DNA from: an uncultured Eubacterium sp.
GTDB lineage: Bacteria > Bacillota > Clostridia > Lachnospirales > Lachnospiraceae
Length of the DNA: 64,000 nucleotides
Reading direction: 5' to 3'
Assembly (NCBI RefSeq): GCF_934295145.1
Contig: NZ_CAKRAS010000009.1
Location: 1 to 64,000 of the forward strand
Shown here: positions 27,856 to 35,779 of the stretch, in pieces
Position numbering within the stretch: the first letter of the stretch is position 1
How the letters are laid out: each line of letters opens with the position of its first letter
Position numbers and translations under genes: made by a program
The notes under the pieces: generated by a model
Seen by the model: only the letters and a program-made list of their open reading frames with translations
The model's database searches: none
Told to the model about the DNA's origin: nothing

Positions 27856-28803
27856 TTAGCTCTCCTTTTCTGCTTCTGGCTCTTTCTCTAACACATTTTT
27901 TGCAATATAGACTGGTCGATGTTTTCCCTGAATATATGTTTTCGCCAGATATTCGCCCAGAATTCCCATCACCAGGAGCTGCACGCCACCCAAAAACAAC
28001 ACGACAACGATGGTGGTCGCATAACCCGGCACATCAATTCCCGTGATCAACGTCTGTGCAATGATAATGATACCGTAAATAATGGCAATGACAGACACAA
28101 TAGCTCCACAAAATGTTGCAATCCGCAGCGGTACGGTAGAGAATGATACAATCCCCTCTATCGCGTATTGAAACAGCTTCGCAAAATTCCATTTCGTCGT
28201 ACCTGCAAAACGCTCCGCCGCCTCGTACGGAATATATTCCGTCTCGAATCCAACCCAGGAAAATAACCCCTTGGAAAACCGAAAATACTCCGGCATCCCA
28301 AGTAATGCTTCCTGCACATTTGACCGGAACGTTCTGAAATCACTGGCATTTTCCCGTAAATCCACTTCACTCAGACGGTTGATAAATTTGTAAAAACGAT
28401 CTTTGCAGCACCCCATCAGCTTTCCTTCATGGCGCTGTTCCTGATAAGCTGCAACCACATCCACTTCCGGCTTTTCATCCAGAATTTTTACCATGTTCCG
28501 GACAATTTCCGGATCCTGCTGAAGGTCTGCATCAATGATAGAAATATAAGTTCCGGTAGCATACTTCAATCCTGCATAAATGGCAGATTCTTTTCCGAAA
28601 TTTCTGGAAAAGTTCACTACCAGAATGTTGCTGTATTTCTCATGTAAACTCTGTAATTTTCTATATGTGCCATCCTTACTGCCATCATTTACAAAAACAA
28701 CTTCGAATGTTTCCGGCAAAAAAACTTCTAAGCATCTGGCATAGAAAGCCTCCACATTCTGTTCTTCGTTATAGCATGGTACAATTAATGATAATTCTGT
28801 CAC
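27856..28803 (-). CDS. Family 2 glycosyltransferase (GtrB/DPM1-like)
   Basis: About 315 residues starting at GTG 28803, which has AGGAGA five bases upstream; the longest frame (ATG 28842) has no ribosome-binding site. The catalytic domain begins LSLIVPCYNEEQNV and has DADLQQDPE as the metal-binding motif. Two membrane helices close the protein (about 220-285), as in transferases that place sugar on polyprenyl phosphate. Coupled to the GtrA-like gene. Probably supplies a lipid-linked sugar for surface polysaccharide decoration. Confidence 0.9.
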   Translation of the reverse strand: MTELSLIVPCYNEEQNVEAFYARCLEVFLPETFEVVFVNDGSKDGTYRKLQSLHEKYSNILVVNFSRNFGKESAIYAGLKYATGTYISIIDADLQQDPEIVRNMVKILDEKPEVDVVAAYQEQRHEGKLMGCCKDRFYKFINRLSEVDLRENASDFRTFRSNVQEALLGMPEYFRFSKGLFSWVGFETEYIPYEAAERFAGTTKWNFAKLFQYAIEGIVSFSTVPLRIATFCGAIVSVIAIIYGIIIIAQTLITGIDVPGYATTIVVVLFLGGVQLLVMGILGEYLAKTYIQGKHRPVYIAKNVLEKEPEAEKES

Positions 28804-28854
28804 GTATCTCTCCTGTCTAACTCTGCTGTCTATGCAGAGCAATCACTCACTGAT

Positions 28855-28898
28855 ATTACTCACCTTGCAGAAGTGGGAGTCTTCTCGACTGAGGTAAA
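28855..28898 (+). repeat. Short dispersed repeat shared with 14822-14870
   Basis: ATTACTCACCTTGCAG is followed by AAGTGGGAGT and TGAGGTAAA, in the same order as the copy at 14822. It lies just before the hairpin at 28898. Origin unknown; possibly a remnant of an insertion-sequence end. Confidence 0.35.
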
Positions 28899-28938
28899 TC
28901 AGGCAGCAATCCAGACTTCGTCTGTCCTGCCGCCTGAT
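28898..28938 (-). terminator. Hairpin after glf
   Basis: ATCAGGC/GCCTGAT encloses CAGAC-TTCG-TCTG, a stable stem with a TTCG-type loop. It begins 15 bases after the glf stop codon. The downstream T-run is weak, so it may only partly stop transcription into the GT2 gene. Confidence 0.55.
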
Positions 28939-28952
28939 ATGATTCTGTTTCT

Positions 28953-30062
28953 TTATTTTGCAAGTTCTGCCTGTACACAGTCTAATGCTGCCTCGATGGT
29001 ATCATCCATGTCATAGTATTTGTACATGCCAAGTCGACCGCCGAAGATCACATTTCCTTCTTTTACTGCAAGTTCTGTATACTGCTCATAGAGTTTCAGG
29101 TTTTTCTCATCATTCATCGGGTAATAAGGCTCATCCCCTTTGCTCCATGTCTGTGGATACTCTCTGGTGATAACAGTATCCGGCTGTGTGCCATAAGTAA
29201 AATGTTTATGCTCAATAATTCGTGTAAACGGCACTTCATACTCTGTGTAGTTTACAACTGCATTTCCCTGATAGTTTTCTTCCCCTTCGATGACTTCTGT
29301 CTCGAATTTCAGGGAACGGTACTCTAATTCTCCGTAGCAGTAATTGTAATACTCATCGATCATACCGGTATAAACAATCTTGTCAGCCTGCTCCATCCAG
29401 GAGTCTTTGTTTTTCAGAAAGTCCTCTTCCAGTTTCACTTCTACGCCATCCAACATGCGCTCGATCATCTTGGTGTATCCCTCTACTGGGATTCCCTGAT
29501 AATCGTCATTGAAGTAATTGTTGTCATAAGTAAAACGAACCGGCAGACGTTTGATGATAAATGCCGGAAGCTCTGTAGCACGTTTTCCCCACTGCTTCTC
29601 GGTATAGCCTTTTACCAGTTTTGTGTATACATCCGGTCCGATCAGGCTGATTGCCTGTTCTTCCAGATTCTGCGGATTTTCCACATGGAAAGCTGCTTTC
29701 TGCTCTTCGATCTTCTCCTGTGCCTGCTTCGGCGTTACAACACCCCAGAGTTTGTTAAATGTGTTCATGTTAAATGGAAGATTGTAGATCTCACCTTTGT
29801 AATTTGCAACCGGTGAATTGGTGTAACGGTTAAATTTTGCAAAGCTGTTTACATAATTCCATACCGTCTCATTGGAAGTATGGAAAATGTGTGCACCATA
29901 CTGGTGAACATCAATATCGTGTACTTTCTTAGTGTAAATATTTCCTGCAATATGGTTCCGTTTGTCAATAACCAGACAACTCTTTCCTGCTGCCTTTGCC
30001 TCGTGTGCAAATACTGCACCAAATAATCCTGCTCCTACGATCAGATAATCATATTTTTTCAT
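28953..30062 (-). CDS. glf: UDP-galactopyranose mutase
   Basis: FAD enzyme interconverting UDP-galactopyranose and UDP-galactofuranose. About 369 residues from the ATG at 30062 (AGGAGG six bases upstream; the frame continues to 30083 without one). The Rossmann motif GAGLFGAVFAHEA is at the N-terminus, followed by family segments NHIAGNIYT, DVHQYGAHIFHTSNE, GYTEKQWGK and FGGRLGMYKYYDMDD. Its position between the GT2/GtrA pair and the priming sugar transferase indicates galactofuranose in a surface polysaccharide. Confidence 0.95.
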   Translation of the reverse strand: MKKYDYLIVGAGLFGAVFAHEAKAAGKSCLVIDKRNHIAGNIYTKKVHDIDVHQYGAHIFHTSNETVWNYVNSFAKFNRYTNSPVANYKGEIYNLPFNMNTFNKLWGVVTPKQAQEKIEEQKAAFHVENPQNLEEQAISLIGPDVYTKLVKGYTEKQWGKRATELPAFIIKRLPVRFTYDNNYFNDDYQGIPVEGYTKMIERMLDGVEVKLEEDFLKNKDSWMEQADKIVYTGMIDEYYNYCYGELEYRSLKFETEVIEGEENYQGNAVVNYTEYEVPFTRIIEHKHFTYGTQPDTVITREYPQTWSKGDEPYYPMNDEKNLKLYEQYTELAVKEGNVIFGGRLGMYKYYDMDDTIEAALDCVQAELAK

Positions 30063-30100
30063 CCGATACCTCCTGTACACCATGTACGATTCGTAACTTT

Positions 30101-31540
30101 TTATTCTGCGCCTTCTTTTGCAAAAACGACTTTAAATGTCTTTAAAATAATTTTCAGATCCAGTTTCAAACTCCAGTTCTCGATATAATAAGCATCCAGA
30201 CGAACAATCTCCTCAAAGTCTGTGATCTCACTTCGTCCGCTTACCTGCCACATGCCTGTCAGACCCGGCTTCATACTCAGACGGACTTTGTGATGCAGAT
30301 CATATGCTGCCACCTCGTCCACTGTAGGAGGACGGGTTCCCACAAGACTCATGTCACCTTTGAGAATATTATAAAACTGCGGAAGTTCGTCGATACTCAA
30401 GGATCTGATAATATTTCCAATTCCCTTGCCCGGACCTTTTTCACTGCCGATGATACGCGGGTCATTATCCATTTTGAACATGTTGCCCTGCATCTTATTC
30501 TGTGCCATCAGATCTTTTTTGCGTTCTTCCGCATCCATGTACATGGAACGGAATTTGTACATCTTAAACCGGCGTCCATTTTTCCCGACACGTTCCTGAC
30601 AATAGAAAATTGGTCCCGGTGACGCCTTATAGATCAGCGGTGCCACGAAAATAAAAGCAATACCGGTGATCACACAGCCCACAATACCTGCTGCAATATC
30701 TGTCAGTCGCTTTAATCCCATTGGAATACTGCTTGCTGTATTGATACTGGTCGTCATACAGGTATAACCACCAATGCGCTCAATGGTTCGGTTTGGAAGT
30801 GCGTCATCCGTGTAATCCAATGCAATATGCACGACCACGCCCATCTGAAGCAGTGTCCAGGTCAGTTCATCCACTTCATTATCATCCTGCGCTAATTTGA
30901 TCATAACCTCATCGATGACATTCTTCTGAATATAAGTCAGCAGATTGTCTTTGTTACATACAACCGGAATCCCCTCTATTTTTTCATTTTCAAGATCACG
31001 GTTCATGATTGCCAGACCTGCGAGGTTAAATCCATTGTACATACGGTTGGAAAACTGACGCACCATCTCTGACGCATACTCTTCCGTGCTGATCACCAGG
31101 AAGTTTGGCTGATTTTTTCCTTTCCATACAATTCGTCGAATGTTCAGCTTCCACAAAAATCTGCCTACCAGCATGAAAATGATTGTAAATCCAAAAGAGG
31201 TCAGGAATACCTGTCTGGAAAACCAAAATGCCTGCTTCGTCACATACAGATATGCCATAACCAGCCCCCACATGATAATGTTGTGGACCAGAACGGATTC
31301 TATCTCCCTGATAAAACTACGTTTTAAAATATTTTTGTAAGTTCCACGCAGCAACACATAACAGAGATCAATAATGATCAGCAATATGTTTACATGTGCA
31401 TACAGACTCGTCTCACGATAAAGCTGCAGTGTGTCATGCCGGAAGAAGTAAGAAGCCACGTATGCAATCTGAATACAGATCAGATCAATGATCATAAAAT
31501 CTATATGCTTCCACCAGCCATACTTTTTCTTTTGATTCAT
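30101..31540 (-). CDS. Polyprenyl-phosphate sugar-1-phosphate transferase (WbaP/EpsE-like)
   Basis: A 479-residue priming transferase. Four or five membrane helices in the first 130 residues and a CoA-binding-like middle domain precede a final helix at about 285-305. The catalytic domain follows: MYKFRSMYMDAEERK, DPRIIG, LRSLSIDELPQF-type segment (IIRSLSIDELPQFYNILKGDM), VGTRPPTVDE and KPGLTGMWQVSGRSE. It transfers a sugar phosphate to undecaprenyl phosphate to start exopolysaccharide or capsule synthesis. Thirty-eight bases separate it from glf; the four genes run in one direction. Confidence 0.9.
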   Translation of the reverse strand: MNQKKKYGWWKHIDFMIIDLICIQIAYVASYFFRHDTLQLYRETSLYAHVNILLIIIDLCYVLLRGTYKNILKRSFIREIESVLVHNIIMWGLVMAYLYVTKQAFWFSRQVFLTSFGFTIIFMLVGRFLWKLNIRRIVWKGKNQPNFLVISTEEYASEMVRQFSNRMYNGFNLAGLAIMNRDLENEKIEGIPVVCNKDNLLTYIQKNVIDEVMIKLAQDDNEVDELTWTLLQMGVVVHIALDYTDDALPNRTIERIGGYTCMTTSINTASSIPMGLKRLTDIAAGIVGCVITGIAFIFVAPLIYKASPGPIFYCQERVGKNGRRFKMYKFRSMYMDAEERKKDLMAQNKMQGNMFKMDNDPRIIGSEKGPGKGIGNIIRSLSIDELPQFYNILKGDMSLVGTRPPTVDEVAAYDLHHKVRLSMKPGLTGMWQVSGRSEITDFEEIVRLDAYYIENWSLKLDLKIILKTFKVVFAKEGAE

Positions 31541-31574
31541 AGCATCCCTCGTCTTATTTTCAAGTGTCTGTCTC

Positions 31575-33236
31575 TTATTTTATAGCTAAACGGTTCAATC
31601 CGCTGAAGAATGCACGGATTGTTGCTTTTGTAATATTAGAACTGTCACCTGCGCCAAAAAGTACTTTTCCGGTGCTGTTGTCTCTCATCTCGATGTAAGC
31701 AGCTGCTCTCGCATGAGAACCAGATCCAAGCGCATGCTCAGAATAGTTCATAACGCGTATATCAAGGTCAAATTCTTTGTTGATGGCTGTCTTGACAGCA
31801 TCCAGCGGACCGTTACCTTTTGCTTCGATATGGTATGGTTTTTTCTTATATTTAAAATCAATGGTTGCCACGCAGTCTTTGTCATTGACATCCTCCACGC
31901 GGATTTTATTGAACTCAAACGGATCATCCAATGCGATATATTCATGCTTGAACGCATCGAAGATCTGCTCCGGTGCAATCTCTCCACCTTTTTCCTCGGA
32001 TATTTTCTGAATAACATCCGCGAACTCTTTGTGCATTTCCTTCGGAAGTTTGTAACCATATATGGATTCCATGACGAAAGCTACACCGCCTTTGCCGGAC
32101 TGGCTGTTGATACGAACCACCGGCTCGTACTCTCTGCCGATATCTGCCGGATCGATTGGAAGATACGGAACCTCCCAGATTCCTGTGTTGCGCTCGCGCA
32201 GTGCGTGCACACCTTTGTTAATGGCATCCTGATGAGAACCGGAAAATGCAGTAAATACAAGTTTTCCTGCATACGGATGGCGCATGTCGATATCCATCTT
32301 ACAGCATCTCTCATATACTTCAATAATCTCTTTGATATTCTCAATATTCAGTTCCGGATCAATACCCTGTGAAAACATATTGTATGCTACGTTCAGCACG
32401 TCAATATTACCGGTACGCTCGCCGTTTCCAAATAAAGTACCCTCCACACGGTCAGCTCCTGCCAGCAGGCTCAGCTCTGTAGCAGCAATACCTGTTCCGC
32501 GGTCATTGTGCGGATGTACGCTTAAAATAATAGAATCTCTGTTTTTAAAATGTTTATGCATCCATTCAATCTGATCAGCATACACATTCGGTGTGTTCAT
32601 CTCAACAGTCGCCGGAAGGTTGAAGATAATCTTGTTTTCCGGTGTCGGCTGCCAGACATCCTGAACTGCAGTACAAATATCCAGTGCAAATTCTACTTCC
32701 GTACCGGTAAAGCTCTCCGGAGAATACTCCAGCTGGATATTTCCGTCAAATTTTGCAGCACGCTCCTTTACCATTTTTGTTCCATCAATGGCAATCTGTT
32801 TGATTGCTTCTTTATCTTTATGAAAAACCACATCACGCTGAAGTACAGAGGTCGAATTGTAAATATGAACGATTACATTCTTGATTCCCTGAATTGCCTC
32901 AAACGTACGGTCGATCAGATGCTCTCTGCACTGTGTCAGAACCTGAACCTGTACATCGTCCGGAATCATATTCTCATCGACTAATTTTCGTAAAAAATCA
33001 TACTCAATCTGAGATGCTGCCGGGAAACCGATCTCGATCTGCTTAAAACCAAGTTTTAACAGCAGCTGGAACATCTCCATTTTTTCGTCTACATTCATCG
33101 GATCGATCAGGGCCTGATTTCCATCCCGCAGATCCACACTGCACCAGATTGGTGCATGCTCAATCTCTTTATTCGGCCATTCACGCTCCGGGTAATGTAA
33201 TACCGGCACTCTTTTGTATTTTCTGTAATTTAACAT
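31575..33236 (-). CDS. leuA: 2-isopropylmalate synthase
   Basis: First committed step of leucine synthesis: acetyl-CoA plus 2-oxoisovalerate gives 2-isopropylmalate. About 553 residues from the ATG at 33236 (GGGAG nine bases upstream; TTG at 33242 is too close). The type (YKRVPVLHYPEREWPNKEIEHAPIWCSVDLRDGNQAL) and length match the LeuA2 form. The catalytic barrel has SVDLRDGNQAL and HPHNDRGTGIA, with a C-terminal leucine-sensing domain (GSGSHARAAAYIEMR). No leuBCD genes are adjacent. Two candidate promoters and a leader hairpin lie upstream. Confidence 0.95.
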   Translation of the reverse strand: MLNYRKYKRVPVLHYPEREWPNKEIEHAPIWCSVDLRDGNQALIDPMNVDEKMEMFQLLLKLGFKQIEIGFPAASQIEYDFLRKLVDENMIPDDVQVQVLTQCREHLIDRTFEAIQGIKNVIVHIYNSTSVLQRDVVFHKDKEAIKQIAIDGTKMVKERAAKFDGNIQLEYSPESFTGTEVEFALDICTAVQDVWQPTPENKIIFNLPATVEMNTPNVYADQIEWMHKHFKNRDSIILSVHPHNDRGTGIAATELSLLAGADRVEGTLFGNGERTGNIDVLNVAYNMFSQGIDPELNIENIKEIIEVYERCCKMDIDMRHPYAGKLVFTAFSGSHQDAINKGVHALRERNTGIWEVPYLPIDPADIGREYEPVVRINSQSGKGGVAFVMESIYGYKLPKEMHKEFADVIQKISEEKGGEIAPEQIFDAFKHEYIALDDPFEFNKIRVEDVNDKDCVATIDFKYKKKPYHIEAKGNGPLDAVKTAINKEFDLDIRVMNYSEHALGSGSHARAAAYIEMRDNSTGKVLFGAGDSSNITKATIRAFFSGLNRLAIK

Positions 33237-33354
33237 AGTCAATCTCTCCCATTGTCCAACTTCTTTTATGCATGTTGCAGTACATTCCGCGTATCACTTT
33301 TCTTGAAAAAGGGCGTAAAATGCCTGTAATTATTATTTCTTGCTAAATATACAT

Positions 33355-33381
33355 ATTATATCATCTATCTTAACGTTGCAA
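33355..33381 (-). promoter_or_regulatory. Proximal leuA promoter
   Basis: On the minus strand TTGCAA (33376-33381) precedes a perfect TATAAT (33355-33360) with a 15-base spacer, shorter than the usual 17. It would give a leader of about 110 bases. Confidence 0.5.
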
Positions 33382-33420
33382 GATGATTTTTCTGAATAAT
33401 TCATGAAGTTTTCCAAAGTA

Positions 33421-33470
33421 AAATAAAAATGAGCAAGTTTTTCCTTTATTCCAAACAGGAAAACTTACTC
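33421..33470 (-). ncRNA. Tiny hairpin RNA or terminated leuA leader
   Basis: A strong promoter (33478-33506) should start transcription at about 33471. The first bases transcribed already form the stem GAGTAAGTTTTCCT/AGGAAAAACTTGCTC, followed by ATTTTTATTTT. The product would be a roughly 50-nt hairpin RNA unless read-through continues to leuA, 185 bases downstream. Confidence 0.45.
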
Positions 33471-33477
33471 AACATCT

Positions 33478-33506
33478 ATGATAGCATATACTAACTCAAG
33501 TGTCAA
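33478..33506 (-). promoter_or_regulatory. Distal sigma-A promoter before leuA
   Basis: TTGACA (33501-33506) and TATCAT (33478-33483) on the minus strand are separated by 17 bases, the best promoter match in the leuA-ferredoxin intergenic region. Confidence 0.7.
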
Positions 33507-33536
33507 TATGTATTAAGTTCAATACAATCGCAAAAA

Positions 33537-33573
33537 AGCACCCTTATTGATCGTTTTATATCAGAGAGTGCTT
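33537..33573. terminator. Bidirectional hairpin between leuA leader and ferredoxin
   Basis: AAGCACCC (33537-33544) pairs with GAGTGCTT (33566-33573) with one G-T pair. On the minus strand it is followed by TTTTTTGCG. It overlaps the start of the ferredoxin -35 box. Confidence 0.45.
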
Positions 33574-33600
33574 GCAATTTTTGATTTTTTATATTATTAT
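33572..33600 (+). promoter_or_regulatory. Ferredoxin promoter
   Basis: TTGCAA (33572-33577) and TATTAT (33595-33600) on the plus strand are separated by 17 bases. The leader contains AAGCTT twice, which can form a small hairpin. Confidence 0.55.
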
Positions 33601-33656
33601 GGGAAAAAGCTTATGGAAAGCTTGACGAACAAGTATTTTTTAAGGAGGAAAAAATT

Positions 33657-33827
33657 ATGGCATACGTAATTAGCGATTCTTGTGTAATGTGTGGCGCATG
33701 TGCTGGTGGATGTCCAGTAGGTGCTATTTCTGAGGGAGATGCTCAGTACGTTATCGACGCTGACGCTTGCATCGATTGCGGCGCTTGCGCAGGTACATGT
33801 CCTACAGGTGCTATCGCAGAGGCTTAA
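33657..33827 (+). CDS. 2[4Fe-4S] clostridial-type ferredoxin
   Basis: A 56-residue acidic ferredoxin that carries low-potential electrons in the cytoplasm. Two cluster motifs are complete: CVMCGACAGGCP (C9, C12, C15, C19) and CIDCGACAGTCP (C38, C41, C44, C48). A strong TAAGGAGG seven bases before the ATG, its own promoter and a strong terminator suggest high expression as a single-gene unit. It is a plausible electron donor for the activase fusion and other Fe-S enzymes here. Confidence 0.97.
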   Translation: MAYVISDSCVMCGACAGGCPVGAISEGDAQYVIDADACIDCGACAGTCPTGAIAEA

Positions 33828-33869
33828 TTTTAAGTCCTTATTAGCACAATTAATTTTATGCATTACAAG

Positions 33870-33903
33870 CTGCTGTATCAACATTGGTACAGCAGTTTTT
33901 TTA
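33870..33903 (+). terminator. Ferredoxin terminator
   Basis: CTGCTGTA/TACAGCAG (33870-33895) is an 8-bp perfect stem followed by TTTTTTT. Confidence 0.9.
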
Positions 33904-33911
33904 TGTAAATG

Positions 33912-33952
33912 TTTTGATCATATAAATTTGCATATATAGCTTTTGATCAAAA
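33912..33952. promoter_or_regulatory. Candidate operator upstream of the lacI-type gene
   Basis: A perfect palindrome TTTTGATCAAAA (33941-33952) and a half copy TTTTGATCA (33912-33920) lie 29 bases apart, about 40 bases upstream of the TATAAT box at 33991. No copy is seen before the sugar operon, so the binder is unknown. Confidence 0.3.
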
Positions 33953-34063
33953 AGTTATATTTTTTTCTTTCCTTTATATAAATTTTAGTGTATAATAAAG
34001 TTATATTTTAGTACGTTTGAGTTTTAATTACAACTTAGAATAAATAATTTATGGAGAAAAAAG

Positions 34064-35086
34064 ATGGCTATCACAGCAAAAAAAATTGCAGAAAAACTTA
34101 ACCTGTCTCCATCTGCTGTATCATTGGCTCTAAACGGCAAACCTGGTGTCAGTGACAGTACAAGAGAACTTGTTCTTGCAGAAGCAGAAAGGCTGGGTTA
34201 TGCAAAACAAAAAGTTACAACTGCCGGACCACAAAATATTCGCTTTGTTATTTTTTTAAGCAATCAGCGTGAAATCATTCAAGAAACAACTTTCTATTCC
34301 TACATACTGCAAGGAATCGAAAAATATGCAAAACGATATGGATACAATGTTCTTGTAAGTTATTATCGCGCCGACGAAGATCCAACATTACAATTAAATG
34401 CAATTTCTGCAGATGTTACGGGACTGATCATTCTCGGAACATCTATTGAACGTTCTCGGTTAGAAGAGTTGCGCCCACTGTTTGACCTTAACCTTCCCAT
34501 GGTATTGGTCGATAACTATATCGAAGCTCTTGGTATTGACTGTGTTGTTACAGATAATTACCGCGGCTCTTACAATGCCACAAAATACCTTTTAGCAAAA
34601 GGGTATACAGATCTTGGTTACTTGCGTTCCAAATCCAAAATTGATAACTTTCGCAGACGTCAGGAAGGATTTTTCAATGCCTGCAAAGAGGCAGCACTTG
34701 ATCAGAATTATATTATGATCGATGTAGGCATTTCTTCCCTGAAAGCATATAACGATATGAGTGAGTGGCTCAATAATAATCAGCCACCCCGTGCTTTACT
34801 TGCAGATAATGATGTAATTGCAACGGCATGCACTCGCGCACTAAAAGCACATGGCTATCGGATCCCAGAAGATGTCGCAGTTATCGGATTTGATAACATG
34901 CCTTTGTGTTCGATGGTGGAACCTCCTCTTACTGCCATCGATGTAGATAAAGAGATGATTGGCAAAACAGCGGTTAATCTCCTCCACAATCGCATCACAG
35001 AGTTCTACTCCGGTGCAGAATGCATTAACGACGGAACACTCCTCGTTTATGTTTCCACAAAATTGGTAGAACGCGAAACTACATAA
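34064..35086 (+). CDS. LacI-family transcriptional regulator
   Basis: A 340-residue repressor-type regulator. The helix-turn-helix and hinge occupy residues 1-55 (AITAKKIAEKLNLSPSAVSLALNGKPGVSDSTR). The periplasmic-binding-like domain follows, with GLIILGTSIERSRL and the family ending VIGFDNMPLCSMVEPPLTAIDVDKEMIG. GGAG sits eight bases before the ATG. The gene converges on the eight-gene sugar operon, so it is the likely local regulator; repeated (T)TTTAGT boxes occur in both promoter regions. Confidence 0.93.
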   Translation: MAITAKKIAEKLNLSPSAVSLALNGKPGVSDSTRELVLAEAERLGYAKQKVTTAGPQNIRFVIFLSNQREIIQETTFYSYILQGIEKYAKRYGYNVLVSYYRADEDPTLQLNAISADVTGLIILGTSIERSRLEELRPLFDLNLPMVLVDNYIEALGIDCVVTDNYRGSYNATKYLLAKGYTDLGYLRSKSKIDNFRRRQEGFFNACKEAALDQNYIMIDVGISSLKAYNDMSEWLNNNQPPRALLADNDVIATACTRALKAHGYRIPEDVAVIGFDNMPLCSMVEPPLTAIDVDKEMIGKTAVNLLHNRITEFYSGAECINDGTLLVYVSTKLVERETT

Positions 35087-35103
35087 GATTCTTTTTCATG
35101 CAA

Positions 35104-35134
35104 AAATAAGCACGGTCACTGACTGTGCTTATTT
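35104..35134 (+). terminator. Terminator of the lacI-type gene
   Basis: AAATAAGCAC (35104-35113) pairs perfectly with GTGCTTATTT (35125-35134) just after the stop codon. Confidence 0.8.
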
Positions 35135-35155
35135 CATAATATAGAGCAAAATAAA

Positions 35156-35191
35156 CAGACCCAACAGCAACTACCGTTGCCATTGAGTCTG
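35156..35191 (-). terminator. Terminator of the sugar operon
   Basis: CAGACcCAAC ... GCAAC pairs with GTTGC ... TTGAGTCTG with one mismatch. On the minus strand TCTG is followed by TTTATTTT, about 70 bases after the cupin stop codon. Confidence 0.7.
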
Positions 35192-35259
35192 CCTGTAGAG
35201 ATTATATATTATCCCTATCACGAGGAAGAAATCTACTTTTAATTGGAGAGTAAATTATT

Positions 35260-35679
35260 TTATTCTTCTGGTGGAATAATTTCATCTGCCTGTTTTCCAA
35301 GAACTGCTTCGGAGCCTGGAACCTGATATACAGCTACCATATGTGTAGTCATATCCGGTCCATTTACGGTTCCATGCTCAAGATGCGCCGGAATACGTAC
35401 AAAATCGCCTGGCTGCATCAATTCAGAGATTCTTGTACCATCTTCCAGAATAATATACTGTTCACAATCTTTTCCATCAATCATATACAGAATCTCATCA
35501 CATTCATGGCTATGCTGACTGTGTCCTAATCCCGGAAGCAGAGTAACAATACCACCTGTCATATTGTCTGTACCTGTTGTACGTGGCTCAATTGTCCACT
35601 GAAGTGTTCCCCAAGGGAATTTCTGTGTCTCACACTGTTTTGTATTTACAAAGAATTCTTTTCCTGTATATTTTTTCAT
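35260..35679 (-). CDS. Cupin-domain protein
   Basis: A 139-residue single-domain cupin. The two metal-binding motifs are visible: HSQHSHECDEILYMIDG and PGDFVRIPAHLEHG. Small cupins next to sugar-utilisation genes are often sugar epimerases or mutarotases, lyases or sensors; sequence alone does not decide. GGAG precedes the ATG. It is the last gene of the operon, 100 bases after the Gfo/Idh gene. Confidence 0.82.
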   Translation of the reverse strand: MKKYTGKEFFVNTKQCETQKFPWGTLQWTIEPRTTGTDNMTGGIVTLLPGLGHSQHSHECDEILYMIDGKDCEQYIILEDGTRISELMQPGDFVRIPAHLEHGTVNGPDMTTHMVAVYQVPGSEAVLGKQADEIIPPEE

Positions 35680-35779
35680 GATAATGATCTCCTTTTTATT
35701 ATGCCGATAAGATTTTGTTTGATTCGATCATCCGGAGCCGGTTTACACCGGCTTCGAATAATCATATACTTTTTAACTC

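Noticed and set aside
33243..33656. T-box leader before leuA
   Set aside because: No AGGGTGGTACCGCG-like sequence on the minus strand.
33912..33952. TTTTGATCAAAA as operator shared with the sugar operon
   Set aside because: No copy near the operon promoter, so a shared LacI site is not supported; retained only as a weak local feature.
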